Source of the DNA: Nakamurella flava
GTDB taxonomy: Bacteria > Actinomycetota > Actinomycetes > Mycobacteriales > Nakamurellaceae
Direction: 5' to 3'
DNA: 64,000 nt
NCBI RefSeq assembly: GCF_005298075.1
Contig: NZ_SZZH01000006.1
Coordinates: 248,001 to 312,000, forward strand
A program made the translations under genes and the position numbers. Numbering within the stretch: the stretch's first letter is position 1; each line of letters opens with the position of its first letter. Shown one piece after another: positions 24,436 through 39,686 of the stretch. Below the pieces are notes generated by a model that did no database searches, was not told the DNA's origin, and saw only the letters and a program-made list of their open reading frames with translations.

Positions 24436-25383
24436 TCAGCTCCCAAATCGGTCACCGTCCGGATCGGCCCAGTAGGCCAGATGCGCACGGTGCAGGAACC
24501 CGTCGACCCAGGCCCGGTCGGGCTGGTCGGGCACCCGCGGCGATCGGTTGAGCGACTCCAATTCGGCGGCCACGTCGTCGATGCGACGCACCACCTGCTC
24601 CACCGGCACCTCGCCGCGCCGCACTGCCCGCAACTCGCCGAGCGCCGGTTCCGGCACCGGCAGCGTGATGCGCCCGGTCCTCAGCAGCTCGACGCCCTGG
24701 AATCCCAGACGGAGCGCGTGCATGGCGAACTTGGTGTCGTACCCGTGCGCGGCGACCAGCTCGGGCCGGTTCGTGCGGGCTCCGGCGCCGACCATCGACG
24801 CCCGCTGGGAGGCCAGGTACCCGAGGAACCGGTCGCCGGCCAGACGGGAGACGAAGCGGTGCCCGTTCTCGACGAGCTCGCAGCCGACGGTGTCCCGCAC
24901 GACCACCTCCTCGTCGGGGACGAAGAGCACCAGCAGCACGGTCGGATTGCCGGCCAGGGCCAACCGGCACCACTTGCGCAGCGAATAGACGACGACGTCG
25001 AGATCGCCGGCCCCGGACCGGTTGGCCAACCCGCCCGGCCGGTCCCACACGGTGTGCCGTTGGTACTGCTCGAACGCCACGGTCCCCGGCTGACCCAGCG
25101 CGGCACCGTCGTCCCCGGACCCGTCGGGTGGCGCCTCGGCCCGGACCCCGGCCGGCACCCGGGCCAGACCGGTGACGAACTCGGCCGGTTCCAGGCAGAT
25201 CCCCATCTCGTCGCGGTCGTCCTGGCCGCCGATCGCGGTGCCGTGCACGCCGGACCCGACCTGTACCCGCAGGATCTGCCCGCGTTCGGCCAGCCGGCGG
25301 GCCGCCTCGGAGGCGTGCGGGTGGTCGTAGCCGGGCGGCAGGGTGCGGTCACCCCGGATGACCCGGGCCGGTCGGCCGGTCAC
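24436..25383 (-). CDS. Polymerase-beta-like nucleotidyltransferase of an RNA-repair operon
   Basis: A 315-residue protein; GTG at 25383 overlaps the pnkp stop (GTGA). Residues 41-62 read VQVGSGVHGTAIGGQDDRDEMG, a G-S...D-x-x-D nucleotidyltransferase motif of the predicted nucleotidyltransferase group COG3541. The remainder (VVVYSLRKWCRLALAGNPTVL, FLGYLASQRASMVG, GYDTKFAMHALRLGFQGVELL) is typical of that group. It is the third gene after hen1 and pnkp, so it probably acts in RNA repair. It might add nucleotides to a cleaved RNA end; the reaction is unproven. Its stop lies 64 bp upstream of tRNA-Ile on the same strand. Confidence 0.8.
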   Translation of the reverse strand: MTGRPARVIRGDRTLPPGYDHPHASEAARRLAERGQILRVQVGSGVHGTAIGGQDDRDEMGICLEPAEFVTGLARVPAGVRAEAPPDGSGDDGAALGQPGTVAFEQYQRHTVWDRPGGLANRSGAGDLDVVVYSLRKWCRLALAGNPTVLLVLFVPDEEVVVRDTVGCELVENGHRFVSRLAGDRFLGYLASQRASMVGAGARTNRPELVAAHGYDTKFAMHALRLGFQGVELLRTGRITLPVPEPALGELRAVRRGEVPVEQVVRRIDDVAAELESLNRSPRVPDQPDRAWVDGFLHRAHLAYWADPDGDRFGS

Positions 25384-28091
25384 AGCCGCGGGTCCACGGG
25401 CTCGGACTCCAGAGCCAGCACCGCGAACGCGCACTGGTGCACCCGCCACAGCGGCTCCCCGGCGACCAACCGGTCGAGGCCCTCCAGGCCGATCGCGTAC
25501 TCCCGCAGGGCCAGCGAGCGTTTCGCTCCGACCTGCCGGGACCGGAGCCGTTCGAGGTTCGCCGGCTGCCGGTACTCCGGCCCGTAGATGAGCCGCAGGT
25601 ACTCCGGCCCGCGCACCTTCAGACCCGGCTGGACGAGCCGTCGACCGTCGGGGGTGCGGGTCAGGTTGCCGGCCGGTTTGACGACCATCCCCTCCCCGCC
25701 GGCAGTGGTCATCTCCTCCCACCAGGTCACGGCAGCCGCCGCGGACTCCGGGTCGGCCAGGTCGACGACCCGCCGGTCCGTGCGCACGCCCAGCTCCGGG
25801 TCCGTGGCGACCAGCCGGTCGGCCACGTCCAGGTGCCAGGCGTGCGGGCGGTCGGCGAACGTCGCCCCCTCGGCGGCCAGCACCTGGAACACGGCGACCC
25901 CCACCCCACCGAGACGGTCCGGGTCGGTGTCGGCGCGATATCGCCGGTAGGCGTCCCGGAAACCGGCGACGTCCTCGACCCGTCGACGGGTGCGGTCCAG
26001 CAGGTCACCGACGTCCAGACCCGCCGCGGCCGCCTGCTCGAGCGCGGCCACCGACGCCGGCAACGCCACGCCCGCAGCCGCGGCCACCGACGCGTACTGC
26101 TCCCGGATCAACGGCTCGGCCTTCACGCTCCACGGCAGGATTTCGGCGTCCAGCACCAACCAGGACGTCCCGAGTTCGGCGAACAGCCCCGCCCGCTCGG
26201 CGGCCGCCCGCATGCGGTCGACCAGCAGCGCCGTCCGCTCGGGGCCGAAGAACGACCGACCGGTCCGCGTCCACACCGCCCCGTCCGGCACCCCGAACCG
26301 CTCGGTCAACGCACCCTTCGCGGCACCGATCAGCAGCGTCGCCCGGGAGCCCATGTGCTTCTCCTCGGCGACCACCTGGCCCACCCCGGCCTCCCGGAAC
26401 GTGGCGAACGCCTCGTCCGGGTGCTCCAGCAGACCCGGCCGCGACGACGTCGTCACCGGGCTCATCGTCGGCGGCAGGTACACCAGCGCCCGCGGATCGA
26501 TGGCGAACCGGCTCATCACCTCCAGCGCGGCCGCCGCCTGCTCGGTGCGCACCTTGACCCGCCCGGCGTACCGGGTGTGTACGCCGCGATTGCCCAGGAC
26601 GTCACCGATGTGCAGGTCCTGCGGGTCCCGCCGCTCCGCCGGCGCCTGGTCGACCGGTAGCGCGGATTCCGTGACCGCCTCGACCGGCGGAACCAGGTCC
26701 GGCGCCTCGATGGGAACAACCTCGGGTGCGTCCATCGGCCGCAGACCCGGGTGCACCGGGAACGGCCGGCTCGGCTCGTGGTGCACGGCCAGCGCCGGCA
26801 CCGCGACGAGCTCGCGCTCCGGGTACCGCAGCGCGGTCAGGTGCCCACCGAAGACGCACCCGGTGTCCAGGCACATCGTGTCGTTCACCCAGGTCGGCGC
26901 GGCCACCGGCGTGTGCCCGTAGAGCACGGTCGCGCGGCCGCGGTAGTCGCGGGCCCAGTCACCGCGGACCGGCAGCCCGTAGTCGTCCCGGGTGCCGTCG
27001 ACCTGCCCGTACAGGCAGAATTCGCGCACCCGCTTGGACGCCCGGTTCTGGTAGCGCTCCAGCACCCCGGCGTGGGCGACGGCCAGCCGACCGCCGTCCA
27101 GCACGTAGTGCGAGATCAGCCCGTCCAGGAAGGTGCGGACCTCGGCCTGGAGTTCGGCGGACTCCACCCTCAGTTGGTCCAGCGACTCGGCCAGGCCGTG
27201 CGACACCGTCACCTTCCGGCCCGCCAGCGCCCGGGCCAGCTTGTCCTCATGGTTGCCGGCCACACAGAGGGCGTGCCCGGCCGCCACCATGCCCATCACC
27301 AGCCGCAGCACCCCCGGCGTGTCCGGCCCCCGATCGACCAGGTCGCCGACGAAGACCGCCCGCCGCGTCGGGTGCGCGGCGTCGACGGCGCGGCCGTCCT
27401 CGTCCCGGGTGATCGCGTACCCGAGCCGGTCGAGCAGCGTCTCCAGCTCGGCCCGGCACCCGTGCACGTCGCCGATGACGTCGAACGGCCCGGTCTCGTC
27501 CCGCCGGTCGGTGCGCAGGCGCTCCCGGCGGACCGTCGTGACCGCATCGACCGCGGCGGCCGAACGCAGGAAGTGCACGCCGCGGAACCCTTCCCCGGAC
27601 AGCCCGCCGCGCTGTTTCATCCCCCGGCGCAGCTGGTCGTGCTGCCGGCGCACCACGTCCGCGCCGAACGGCCGGTCGGTGCGGGCGGCGTGCCGGGTCA
27701 GCAGGTCGTCCATCGGCAGGTCGAGGACCACGGCGATCGGCAGCACGTCGTGCGCCTTGGCCACGGCCAGCAGGGACGCCCGGGCCGCCGGCTGGACGCT
27801 GGTGGCGTCCACGACGGTCAGCCGACCGGCGGCCAGCCGGAGCCCGACGATGGTGTTGACCAGCTCGAACGCGGCCGCGGTGGCGTCCTGGTCGTTCTCG
27901 TCGTCGGCGACCATCGCCCGGCAGGCGTCGGACGAGACGATCTCGGTGGGCCGGAACAGTCGACGGGCAAACGACGACTTCCCCGACCCGGTGACCCCGA
28001 TGAGGATGATCAACGCGACCTCGGGGACGGTGAGCACGGTCGGGTCGCTCGGTTCCGGAGTCGACCCGCGGCCCGGTGCGGTCCGGTTCAT
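25380..28091 (-). CDS. pnkp: Polynucleotide kinase-phosphatase-ligase Pnkp (bacterial RNA repair)
   Basis: A 903-residue three-domain protein with a GGGAGGTGT site and ATG overlapping the hen1 stop. The kinase domain has P-loop GVTGSGKSS (32-40). The calcineurin-type phosphatase shows GDVHG (207-211), GDLVDRG (249-255) and GNHE (279-282). The C-terminal adenylyltransferase/ligase has EEKHMGSR, with Lys578 as nucleotide acceptor. It heals 2',3'-cyclic phosphate and 5'-OH ends and, with Hen1, seals RNAs cut by ribotoxins, typically in tRNA anticodon loops. Length and order match the Clostridium thermocellum enzyme. Confidence 0.95.
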   Translation of the reverse strand: MNRTAPGRGSTPEPSDPTVLTVPEVALIILIGVTGSGKSSFARRLFRPTEIVSSDACRAMVADDENDQDATAAAFELVNTIVGLRLAAGRLTVVDATSVQPAARASLLAVAKAHDVLPIAVVLDLPMDDLLTRHAARTDRPFGADVVRRQHDQLRRGMKQRGGLSGEGFRGVHFLRSAAAVDAVTTVRRERLRTDRRDETGPFDVIGDVHGCRAELETLLDRLGYAITRDEDGRAVDAAHPTRRAVFVGDLVDRGPDTPGVLRLVMGMVAAGHALCVAGNHEDKLARALAGRKVTVSHGLAESLDQLRVESAELQAEVRTFLDGLISHYVLDGGRLAVAHAGVLERYQNRASKRVREFCLYGQVDGTRDDYGLPVRGDWARDYRGRATVLYGHTPVAAPTWVNDTMCLDTGCVFGGHLTALRYPERELVAVPALAVHHEPSRPFPVHPGLRPMDAPEVVPIEAPDLVPPVEAVTESALPVDQAPAERRDPQDLHIGDVLGNRGVHTRYAGRVKVRTEQAAAALEVMSRFAIDPRALVYLPPTMSPVTTSSRPGLLEHPDEAFATFREAGVGQVVAEEKHMGSRATLLIGAAKGALTERFGVPDGAVWTRTGRSFFGPERTALLVDRMRAAAERAGLFAELGTSWLVLDAEILPWSVKAEPLIREQYASVAAAAGVALPASVAALEQAAAAGLDVGDLLDRTRRRVEDVAGFRDAYRRYRADTDPDRLGGVGVAVFQVLAAEGATFADRPHAWHLDVADRLVATDPELGVRTDRRVVDLADPESAAAAVTWWEEMTTAGGEGMVVKPAGNLTRTPDGRRLVQPGLKVRGPEYLRLIYGPEYRQPANLERLRSRQVGAKRSLALREYAIGLEGLDRLVAGEPLWRVHQCAFAVLALESEPVDPRL

Positions 28092-29617
28092 CGCGACACC
28101 TCCCGGGTGAAGACGGCCAGTTGGGTCGGGGCGCCGACGAGCTCGTCCACCGGCCCCACCGGGCGGCGGGTGACGGTGTAGCCGTGGACGGCGGCGACGC
28201 GGTCGGACCAGGCCGTGAACTCGGCGCGGGTCCATTCGAAGCGGTGGTCCGGGTGCCGTCGGCCGCCGGCGACCAGCGCCGGGTAGTGGACGTTGTACTC
28301 GACGTTCGGGGTGGTGACGACGACCGTCGACGGCGCCGCGTCGGCGAACACCGCCCGTTCCAGGGCCGGCAGCCGGTCGAGGTCGACGTGTTCGACGACC
28401 TCCATCAGCACGGCGACGTCCAGACCGGTCAGCCGCGGGTCGCGGTAGGTCAGGGCCGACTGGAAGAGCCGGATCCGGTGCTCCCGGCCCGGCGGCGGGT
28501 CGCCATGCCCGGGCCGATCAACCCCGTCGGCGTCGAACCGGTCGAGCCGGTCGGTGACGGCGTCGTCGTCCAGGTGGAGCCGGCGGGCGGCCGCGGCGAG
28601 CGCCCCGGCCGACACGTCGGTGGCTACCACCCGTTCCACGCCCGGCAGCGCGGCGAGGTCGGCCACCAGGGCCCCGGAGCCGCATCCGAGGTCGCCGACG
28701 ACCCGCGGCCGCGCGGCGCGCACCGCATCCAGCACGGCGGCGTGGCGCTGCTCCCGCAGCCGTCCCTTCGCCGCGACCGAGTCCGCCTCGGCCGGTCGAC
28801 TTGTCATACCCGCATCGTCGGCCCCCTTCGGAACATGCGGGTATGACAAGTCGGCGCCGACCACCGACGGCGCACCGGCGGCGACCCGGTGGGCCCCGTC
28901 GAGTCGTTCCCGGGCGTCCCGGGTCAGATCCCGTTGCCCGGCCAGGTAGCGGCGGGTGATGAAGTCGCGCTCCGGGTGGTCGGTCAGCCAGCCGGAGCCG
29001 GCCCGCACGAGCTTGTCGACCTCGGCCTCGTCCACCCAGTAGTGCTGGCCACCGTCGAGCACCGGCAGCAGGACGTACAACTGACGGAGGGCGTCGGCGA
29101 GCCGCAGCGTCCCGGACAGCCGCACGGAGACGACCGGTGCGGCACCCCAGTCCGGAACGTCGGGATCGAGCGGCGGCGCCGTGGCCTCGACGGACCAGCC
29201 GAGCGGGGTGAACAGTCGCCCTACCAGGTCGACGTCCCCCGGGAGCGCCGGAACGCCGATCTCCAACGGCAGCGGGGTCGCGGCGAGCTCCGGCCGGAGC
29301 TTGCAGACGCCGGCGGCGGCGGTGCCGAACACGCTCTGCAGCGCGACGGCCAGCAGGCTGGACGCCACGTACGGCCGGTCGTTGACATACCGACCGAGCG
29401 GGAAGCCGGTGTCGCCCTCCCGACGTCCGCGGACCAGGGCGATCGGGTCGACCTCGAGCAGCAGCGCCGCCGTGCACCGGACCTCGTCGGCCTGCGGATA
29501 GAAGACGTGCGCGGTTCCACTGGACTGCGGGAACGACTGCACGCGACCGGGGTGCTTGTGCAGCAGGAAGCCCAGGTCGGTGGCCGGTCGGTGCGTCGTG
29601 GTGATCGTGAGGAGCAC
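28088..29617 (-). CDS. hen1: 3' terminal RNA ribose 2'-O-methyltransferase Hen1
   Basis: A 509-residue protein. GTG 29617 was chosen because Hen1 proteins begin with the strand LLTITTTH; the frame extends to 29659 without similarity. Residues 1-250 are the domain that activates the Pnkp ligase (HKHPGRVQSF, GRYVNDRPYVASSLLAVAL). The methyltransferase shows SAM motif VVGDLGCGSG (307-314) and the metal site EVVEH (406-410) with a further His in HPDHRFEWT. It methylates the 2'-OH at the 3' side of a break before sealing, protecting the repaired RNA from re-cleavage. Residues 255-274 are encoded by a palindromic insert. Confidence 0.94.
   Translation of the reverse strand: MLLTITTTHRPATDLGFLLHKHPGRVQSFPQSSGTAHVFYPQADEVRCTAALLLEVDPIALVRGRREGDTGFPLGRYVNDRPYVASSLLAVALQSVFGTAAAGVCKLRPELAATPLPLEIGVPALPGDVDLVGRLFTPLGWSVEATAPPLDPDVPDWGAAPVVSVRLSGTLRLADALRQLYVLLPVLDGGQHYWVDEAEVDKLVRAGSGWLTDHPERDFITRRYLAGQRDLTRDARERLDGAHRVAAGAPSVVGADLSYPHVPKGADDAGMTSRPAEADSVAAKGRLREQRHAAVLDAVRAARPRVVGDLGCGSGALVADLAALPGVERVVATDVSAGALAAAARRLHLDDDAVTDRLDRFDADGVDRPGHGDPPPGREHRIRLFQSALTYRDPRLTGLDVAVLMEVVEHVDLDRLPALERAVFADAAPSTVVVTTPNVEYNVHYPALVAGGRRHPDHRFEWTRAEFTAWSDRVAAVHGYTVTRRPVGPVDELVGAPTQLAVFTREVSR
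28797..28853. repeat. 57-bp perfect palindromic insert within hen1
   Basis: Arms of 19 bp (28797-28815 and 28835-28853), including CTTGTCATACCCGCAT and its complement, are separated by a 19-base loop. The total length of 57 is divisible by three, and the reading frame passes through unbroken, in the linker between the two Hen1 domains. No second copy was seen in the window. Confidence 0.85.
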
Positions 29618-29698
29618 GAGGAGCCACTCTGCCGGACCGGTGTTCGCAACGCCGGTCAATTAGCCCGGTGGTGGCGCACCGGTCCGCCAGGACGACGA

Positions 29699-29744
29699 CA
29701 GCCGACCCGCTGTCACCCCGGTAGGCATGACGGCGGATCGGCTG
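29699..29744 (-). terminator. Hairpin downstream of the DUF3566 gene
   Basis: Arms of 17 bp starting CAGCCGACCCGC match at 15 of 17 positions around a 12-base loop. It follows the DUF3566 stop on the reverse strand and would separate the gyrase block from the hen1 operon. The hen1 promoter must lie in the remaining 29618-29698. Confidence 0.6.
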
Positions 29745-29766
29745 CGGTCGTTCAGGTGGAGCGGCG

Positions 29767-30425
29767 TCAGTCCCGTTCGCCCAGGGTCAGCTCGACCCCG
29801 CCGGACATGGCGGCGGCCGCGTTGTAGACGAACGCCCCCACGGTGGCCAGCAGCGTGAACAGCACGATGTTCACGGCGCCACCGACCGCGGTGATGCCGA
29901 ACACCCACAGCGGGGTGATGAGGTCGGTCTGCCCGGCCGCGGCGGTGTCCGGCGACGAGGTCAGCGTCGAGAACGTGTCGTTGATCTTCGACCAGACGCT
30001 CATCGCATCCAGCGTGTAGTAGAGGATCGCCACGGCGATCATCCACACGAAGAACATGACGACCGAAACGATGAGGCTGATCTTCAGCACCGTCCACGGG
30101 TCGACCCGCTTGAGCTGCAACGACGCCAGCCGCGGGGGCCGGCGCGGGGTCTTCGGCCGGCGGACGTCCGGTCGGCTCGCGGCGGTCCGGCCGGTCGGAC
30201 CGTTGGGTCCGTTGGGTCCGACGTGCTGCGGCGGGGCCAGACCCGGACCGCCGTTGCCGTCAACGGACGGCTCGGGACGCGCGTGGCTGCCCCGGGACCC
30301 GTCGGTCACCGCGCCGGGCCCACCCGCAGGGCGGGCGTCACCCCGCTGCCCGGCGTCCGGTTCGGCGACGTCGTCGCGGACCTGGCCCGACCCGGCCCGG
30401 GACGAGCCGGGCTGCTGCCGGGCGT

Positions 30426-30429
<4 letters not shown>
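29767..30429 (-). CDS. DUF3566 domain membrane protein
   Basis: A 220-residue protein; GTG overlaps the gyrA stop (GTGA). A long Pro/Gly/Arg-rich N-terminal part (about 110 residues) precedes [33 protein letters not shown] and a second helix [30 protein letters not shown]. The RVDPWSVLK entry and the two helices define DUF3566, which is conserved immediately downstream of gyrA in Actinomycetota. Function unknown; co-transcription with gyrase is conserved. Confidence 0.9.
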
Positions 30430-32933
<2,504 letters not shown>

Positions 32934-33001
32934 GGAATGCCTACCTCCGAGGCGGCGGAGTTCCCCGTCCGTGCGAGCCGATCACTCGGCCGGCCGGGGA
33001 T

Positions 33002-33015
33002 ATCCACATGTGGAT
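33002..33015. promoter_or_regulatory. Palindromic pair of DnaA-box-like sites in the gyrB-gyrA gap
   Basis: ATCCACATGTGGAT is a perfect 14-bp palindrome composed of two head-to-head TATCCACA-like half-sites, close to the DnaA box TTATCCACA. It lies about 70 bp upstream of gyrA in an unusually long 185-bp gyrB-gyrA gap that otherwise holds no gene. Confidence 0.4.
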
Positions 33016-33118
33016 GATCACTGTGCATAGCTTTGCGCTCCACGAAAGAGCGGCGCCGAATCACCGGATGGATACCTGGAGATCATTTCCCGGTCACCCA
33101 GGGGATTCGGCGTGACCC

Positions 33119-35455
<2,337 letters not shown>

Positions 35456-35789
35456 TCACGAGCGGCCACGGCGGCGCGGGAACGATCTTGAACCGGTCGG
35501 CTCACTGCGCCGTACGGGTGAACGACAGGCCCCGGTGACTCGTCCGATCCCGGACCGTGAAGGGCGGGCCCGATCGTCGCGGAACGCGGCAAGCGGAGCG
35601 CCTGCGATTACCGACCGTGTCCAGCGGGTAAAACCAGCGCACCGGCCGACCCCGTCAGGGACCGTCCGGACCGGCACCCGCCGGCGACCCGCCCCACCCG
35701 CACCCGCGGAAGCGGCCGGGTACCCCAGAGAGGACGGACCCGCCACCGCCCGCGGGACGTCCTCGAGTTCATGAGCAGGTGACCCGTCC

Positions 35790-36536
35790 ATGAGTGCGCT
35801 CGATCCCCGACCGCTGGTCGGTGACGGCCCCGCCGTCACCCTGACCGAGCGACCCACCGCCCGACCCACGGACCTGCGCGCCACCCTCGACGAGGCCGTG
35901 CACCACGCCGTCCGCCGCGACCTGCAACGACTCGTGCAGGTCCTGAGCGACCCCGTCACCACGGTGCGCCGGGCCGCGATCGTCGGACACATCGAGTTCC
36001 TCGTCCCCCGGCTGCTCGCCCACCACGCCGGCGAGGACCGCCGCTGGAACCGGCTGTGCGACCGCCGCCCCGACCTGGCCGGGCACGCCGCCGCCGCCCG
36101 ATCCGGCCACCGCGCCGTCCGCCGCGCCGGTCAGGACGTACTGTCCGCCGCCCGCACCTGGGCCGCCGACGGTGACCGGGACGCCCGCACCACACTGCGA
36201 CGTCGGGTGTCCGACCTCGCCGCCCTGGCCGCCGAACAGTTCGAGCACGACGAGCGGGACCGCGCCCTGCTGCACGAGCCGACACTCGCGCTCGACCGGC
36301 CCCGACGGACCACGACCGGCCCCGGACGGTCCCCGCGCCGCACCGGCCGACGGCCCGCCTCCGTCGCCCACGAGACGTTCTGGCTGGTCGACGAACTCGA
36401 CCCGGCCCTGGCCGCCCGCATCGTCGGCCGACACTCCCGGACCGCCCGCTGGGCGATGCGCAACCTGTTCAGCGGCGGCTACAACCGCTCCACCCACCTG
36501 ATGTGGGTCGGCGGCGGCGACGGCCCGGCGATCTGA
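35790..36536 (+). CDS. Hemerythrin (HHE) domain protein
   Basis: A 248-residue protein. The N-terminal four-helix domain has the expected spaced ligands: HHAVRRDLQRL, then GHIEFLVPRLLAHHAGEDRRWNRL with the HHxxE-like core, and QFEHDERDRALLH. Such domains bind a di-iron centre and sense oxygen, NO or iron. The C-terminal part (HETFWLVDELDPALAARIVGRHSRTARWAMRNLFSGGYNR) is a second conserved segment of unknown role. It is divergent from gyrB. Confidence 0.75.
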   Translation: MSALDPRPLVGDGPAVTLTERPTARPTDLRATLDEAVHHAVRRDLQRLVQVLSDPVTTVRRAAIVGHIEFLVPRLLAHHAGEDRRWNRLCDRRPDLAGHAAAARSGHRAVRRAGQDVLSAARTWAADGDRDARTTLRRRVSDLAALAAEQFEHDERDRALLHEPTLALDRPRRTTTGPGRSPRRTGRRPASVAHETFWLVDELDPALAARIVGRHSRTARWAMRNLFSGGYNRSTHLMWVGGGDGPAI

Positions 36537-36564
36537 GCCGGCGCCGTCCGGGCGGGTAGGCGAC

Positions 36565-36638
36565 TCGCTGCGCCATCCGCTCAGCGCCCGAAGCTCGCTC
36601 CCGGCTCCGCTCGTCCCTCGCTGCGCCGTCCGCTCAGC
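36565..36638. repeat. Pair of 21-bp direct repeats downstream of dciA
   Basis: Copies at 36565-36585 and 36618-36638 differ at one base (GCGCCATCC versus GCGCCGTCC) and are separated by further CGCTCCCGG-type simple sequence. The second copy overlaps the dciA stop codon. Probably a low-complexity slippage product. Confidence 0.5.
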
Positions 36639-37206
36639 CGTACGTGTCGCGGGGGCCGCGTCCCGGCACGTGCCGCTGACCGAACCGCCAGGTCGGACCG
36701 GACGGCCCACGCGCGGTCAGCCGCTTCACCGAACGATCGCCCATCTGATCGTTGATCCGCTTGACGATCGGCCCCGCCATCATCCGGATCTGCGTCGCCC
36801 ACGCCGTCGACTCCGCCTGCACCGTCAGCGCACCGTCCACCAGCGACACCGGCACGCAGTGGTCGGCGACCTCCGGGCCCACGATCTCGGCCCACCGGCC
36901 GAACAGCATCGCTTTGGTCAGGTCGGCGCCGGTACCGGCCGTCCGCACCCAGGTGCGCATGGTCGCCGCCAGCGGTTGCGGATCCCGCGCGTCCGGCCCC
37001 GGACCCGACCACCGGCGCCGACGCAGACCGGCCGCCCCACCCCGACGGACCATCGGGGTCCGCCCGGCCGCCTGCCGGCGCTGCGCGTTGGCCTCACGGG
37101 CGGCGGCCAACGCCGCCCGGGCCAGATCGACCCCCCTTGGCGGGGGCAGCAACCCCGGCGACTCCCCGTCCACCGGGTTCTGGGAGCTGTCCGCCTGATC
37201 AGCCAT
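36634..37206 (-). CDS. dciA: DciA-type helicase loader (DUF721)
   Basis: A 190-residue protein from ATG 37206, overlapping the recF stop by 8 bp. An Arg-rich, poorly ordered N-terminal half precedes the DUF721 domain: [52 protein letters not shown]. In bacteria lacking DnaC/DnaI this protein loads the replicative helicase DnaB. Its place after recF, close to dnaA and oriC, is the usual actinobacterial one. Confidence 0.9.
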   Translation of the reverse strand: MADQADSSQNPVDGESPGLLPPPRGVDLARAALAAAREANAQRRQAAGRTPMVRRGGAAGLRRRRWSGPGPDARDPQPLAATMRTWVRTAGTGADLTKAMLFGRWAEIVGPEVADHCVPVSLVDGALTVQAESTAWATQIRMMAGPIVKRINDQMGDRSVKRLTARGPSGPTWRFGQRHVPGRGPRDTYG

Positions 37207-38554
37207 CGTCGTCCCCTCGCTGCTCCACCGGTGCGGCCGGCACCGGCGCCGCCGGATCGGCCGTCTCCCGGACAGGATCGCCGGCCCCACCGACAGTGTC
37301 CGTCGGCGCACCAGCCTCCGGACCGGCCGGCACGATCGCCTCGGCCGAGACCGTGATGTGCCGACCGCCCAGCACCGCGGGCACGTCCCCGGGCACCGCC
37401 GCGGTGATGAGCACCTGCTCGGCGTCGGCGATCAGCCCGGCCAACCGCTCCCGCCGGGCGACGTCGAGCTCGGCGAACACGTCATCGAGGACGAGCACCG
37501 GGTCGATGCCGTCGATCCGGAGCAGTTCGAACGCCGCCAACCGCAGGGCCAGCGCGAACGACCACGACTCCCCGTGGGAGGCATAGCCCTTGGCCGGGCC
37601 GGCCCCGAGCTGCAGCTCCAGCTCGTCGCGATGCGGACCGACCAGCGACACCGCCCGTTCCAGCTCGACCGGCCGTCGCCGGCCCAGCTCGGCGAGCATC
37701 GCGACCCGGAGCCGTTCGGCCAGCTCCGGATCGACCAGGTCGCGGCCGCCCGGTGCCGTTCCGGCGTCCGGGTCCGGTGCGGTGCCGGACGCGGTGTCGA
37801 GCGGGACCGTGCCCCGGTAGACCAGGTCCGCCCGGGTCGCGTCACCGCCGGCCGGGAGCTCGTCGCCGTCCGGGTAGGGCCGGGCGCCCTCGGCCAGGTC
37901 GGCGTAGGCGGCAGCAACGTACGGCCGCAGCCGGTCGACCAGACCCAGCCGGCCGGCGATGAGCTCGGCCCCCGCGGTCGCCAGGTGCTCGTCCCACACG
38001 TCCAGGGTGGCCAGGCCGTCGGACCGTCCCCCGGCCGAACGAGATCCGCGGGCCGACTTCAGCAGAGCGTTCCGTTGCTTGAGCACCCGCTCGTAGTCGC
38101 TGCGCACGCCGGCCATCCGCGGGGACAACATGGTCAGCGTCTCGTCCAGGTACCGCCGCCGCTCACCCGGGTCCCCGCGGACCAGGGCCAGATCCTCCGG
38201 GGCGAACAGCACGGTGCGCAGCACCCCGAGGATGTCCCGCGGCCGGGTCAGCGGCGACCGGTTGATGCGGGCCCGGTTGGCCCGGCCGGCGTTGATCTCC
38301 ACCTCGAGCAGCAGCTCACGTTCCTGGGACACCACCGCGGACCGGACGAGCGCCCGCTCGGTCCCCCGCCGGATCAGCGGGGCGTCGGTGGCCACCCGGT
38401 GGGAGCCGAGGGTGGCCAGGTAGCCGAGCGCCTCGACGAGGTTCGTCTTGCCGATGCCGTTACGGCCGACCAGCACGTTGATCCCGGGTTGCAGCGGGAC
38501 CTCGGCCGTGGCCCAGGAGCGGTAGTCGCCGAGCGACAGGTGACGTACGTACAT
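37199..38554 (-). CDS. recF: DNA replication and repair protein RecF
   Basis: A 451-residue protein starting [43 protein letters not shown] (Walker A GRNGIGKT). The ABC-type signature region [20 protein letters not shown] and Walker [14 protein letters not shown] are present. It loads RecA at gaps through RecOR. It is longer than usual RecF (370-400) because of a Gly/Ala/Asp/Pro-rich insertion before the C-terminal lobe and a 50-residue acidic tail. Confidence 0.95.
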   Translation of the reverse strand: MYVRHLSLGDYRSWATAEVPLQPGINVLVGRNGIGKTNLVEALGYLATLGSHRVATDAPLIRRGTERALVRSAVVSQERELLLEVEINAGRANRARINRSPLTRPRDILGVLRTVLFAPEDLALVRGDPGERRRYLDETLTMLSPRMAGVRSDYERVLKQRNALLKSARGSRSAGGRSDGLATLDVWDEHLATAGAELIAGRLGLVDRLRPYVAAAYADLAEGARPYPDGDELPAGGDATRADLVYRGTVPLDTASGTAPDPDAGTAPGGRDLVDPELAERLRVAMLAELGRRRPVELERAVSLVGPHRDELELQLGAGPAKGYASHGESWSFALALRLAAFELLRIDGIDPVLVLDDVFAELDVARRERLAGLIADAEQVLITAAVPGDVPAVLGGRHITVSAEAIVPAGPEAGAPTDTVGGAGDPVRETADPAAPVPAAPVEQRGDDDG

Positions 38555-38594
38555 GCTCCGGGGGCGACGGGCCGGCCGGCCGAACGGCGGGCGT

Positions 38595-39500
<906 letters not shown>

Positions 39501-39686
39501 GTCTGTTCCTCTCCCCCGGGGGGCCGCTGTCGCGACTCCGTCGTGGTGATTGTGGGACAACGAGGCGGCCGGTGAGCCGGTCGGGGGTCGCAACCCACCG
39601 ACCGGGGACCGCCCCGGGGACTGCTGCGCGTGCGGTGGTGCCCGGGTGCCGAGCGGATCCTGCGCCCCGCCCGCCCCCGGCCGGGA

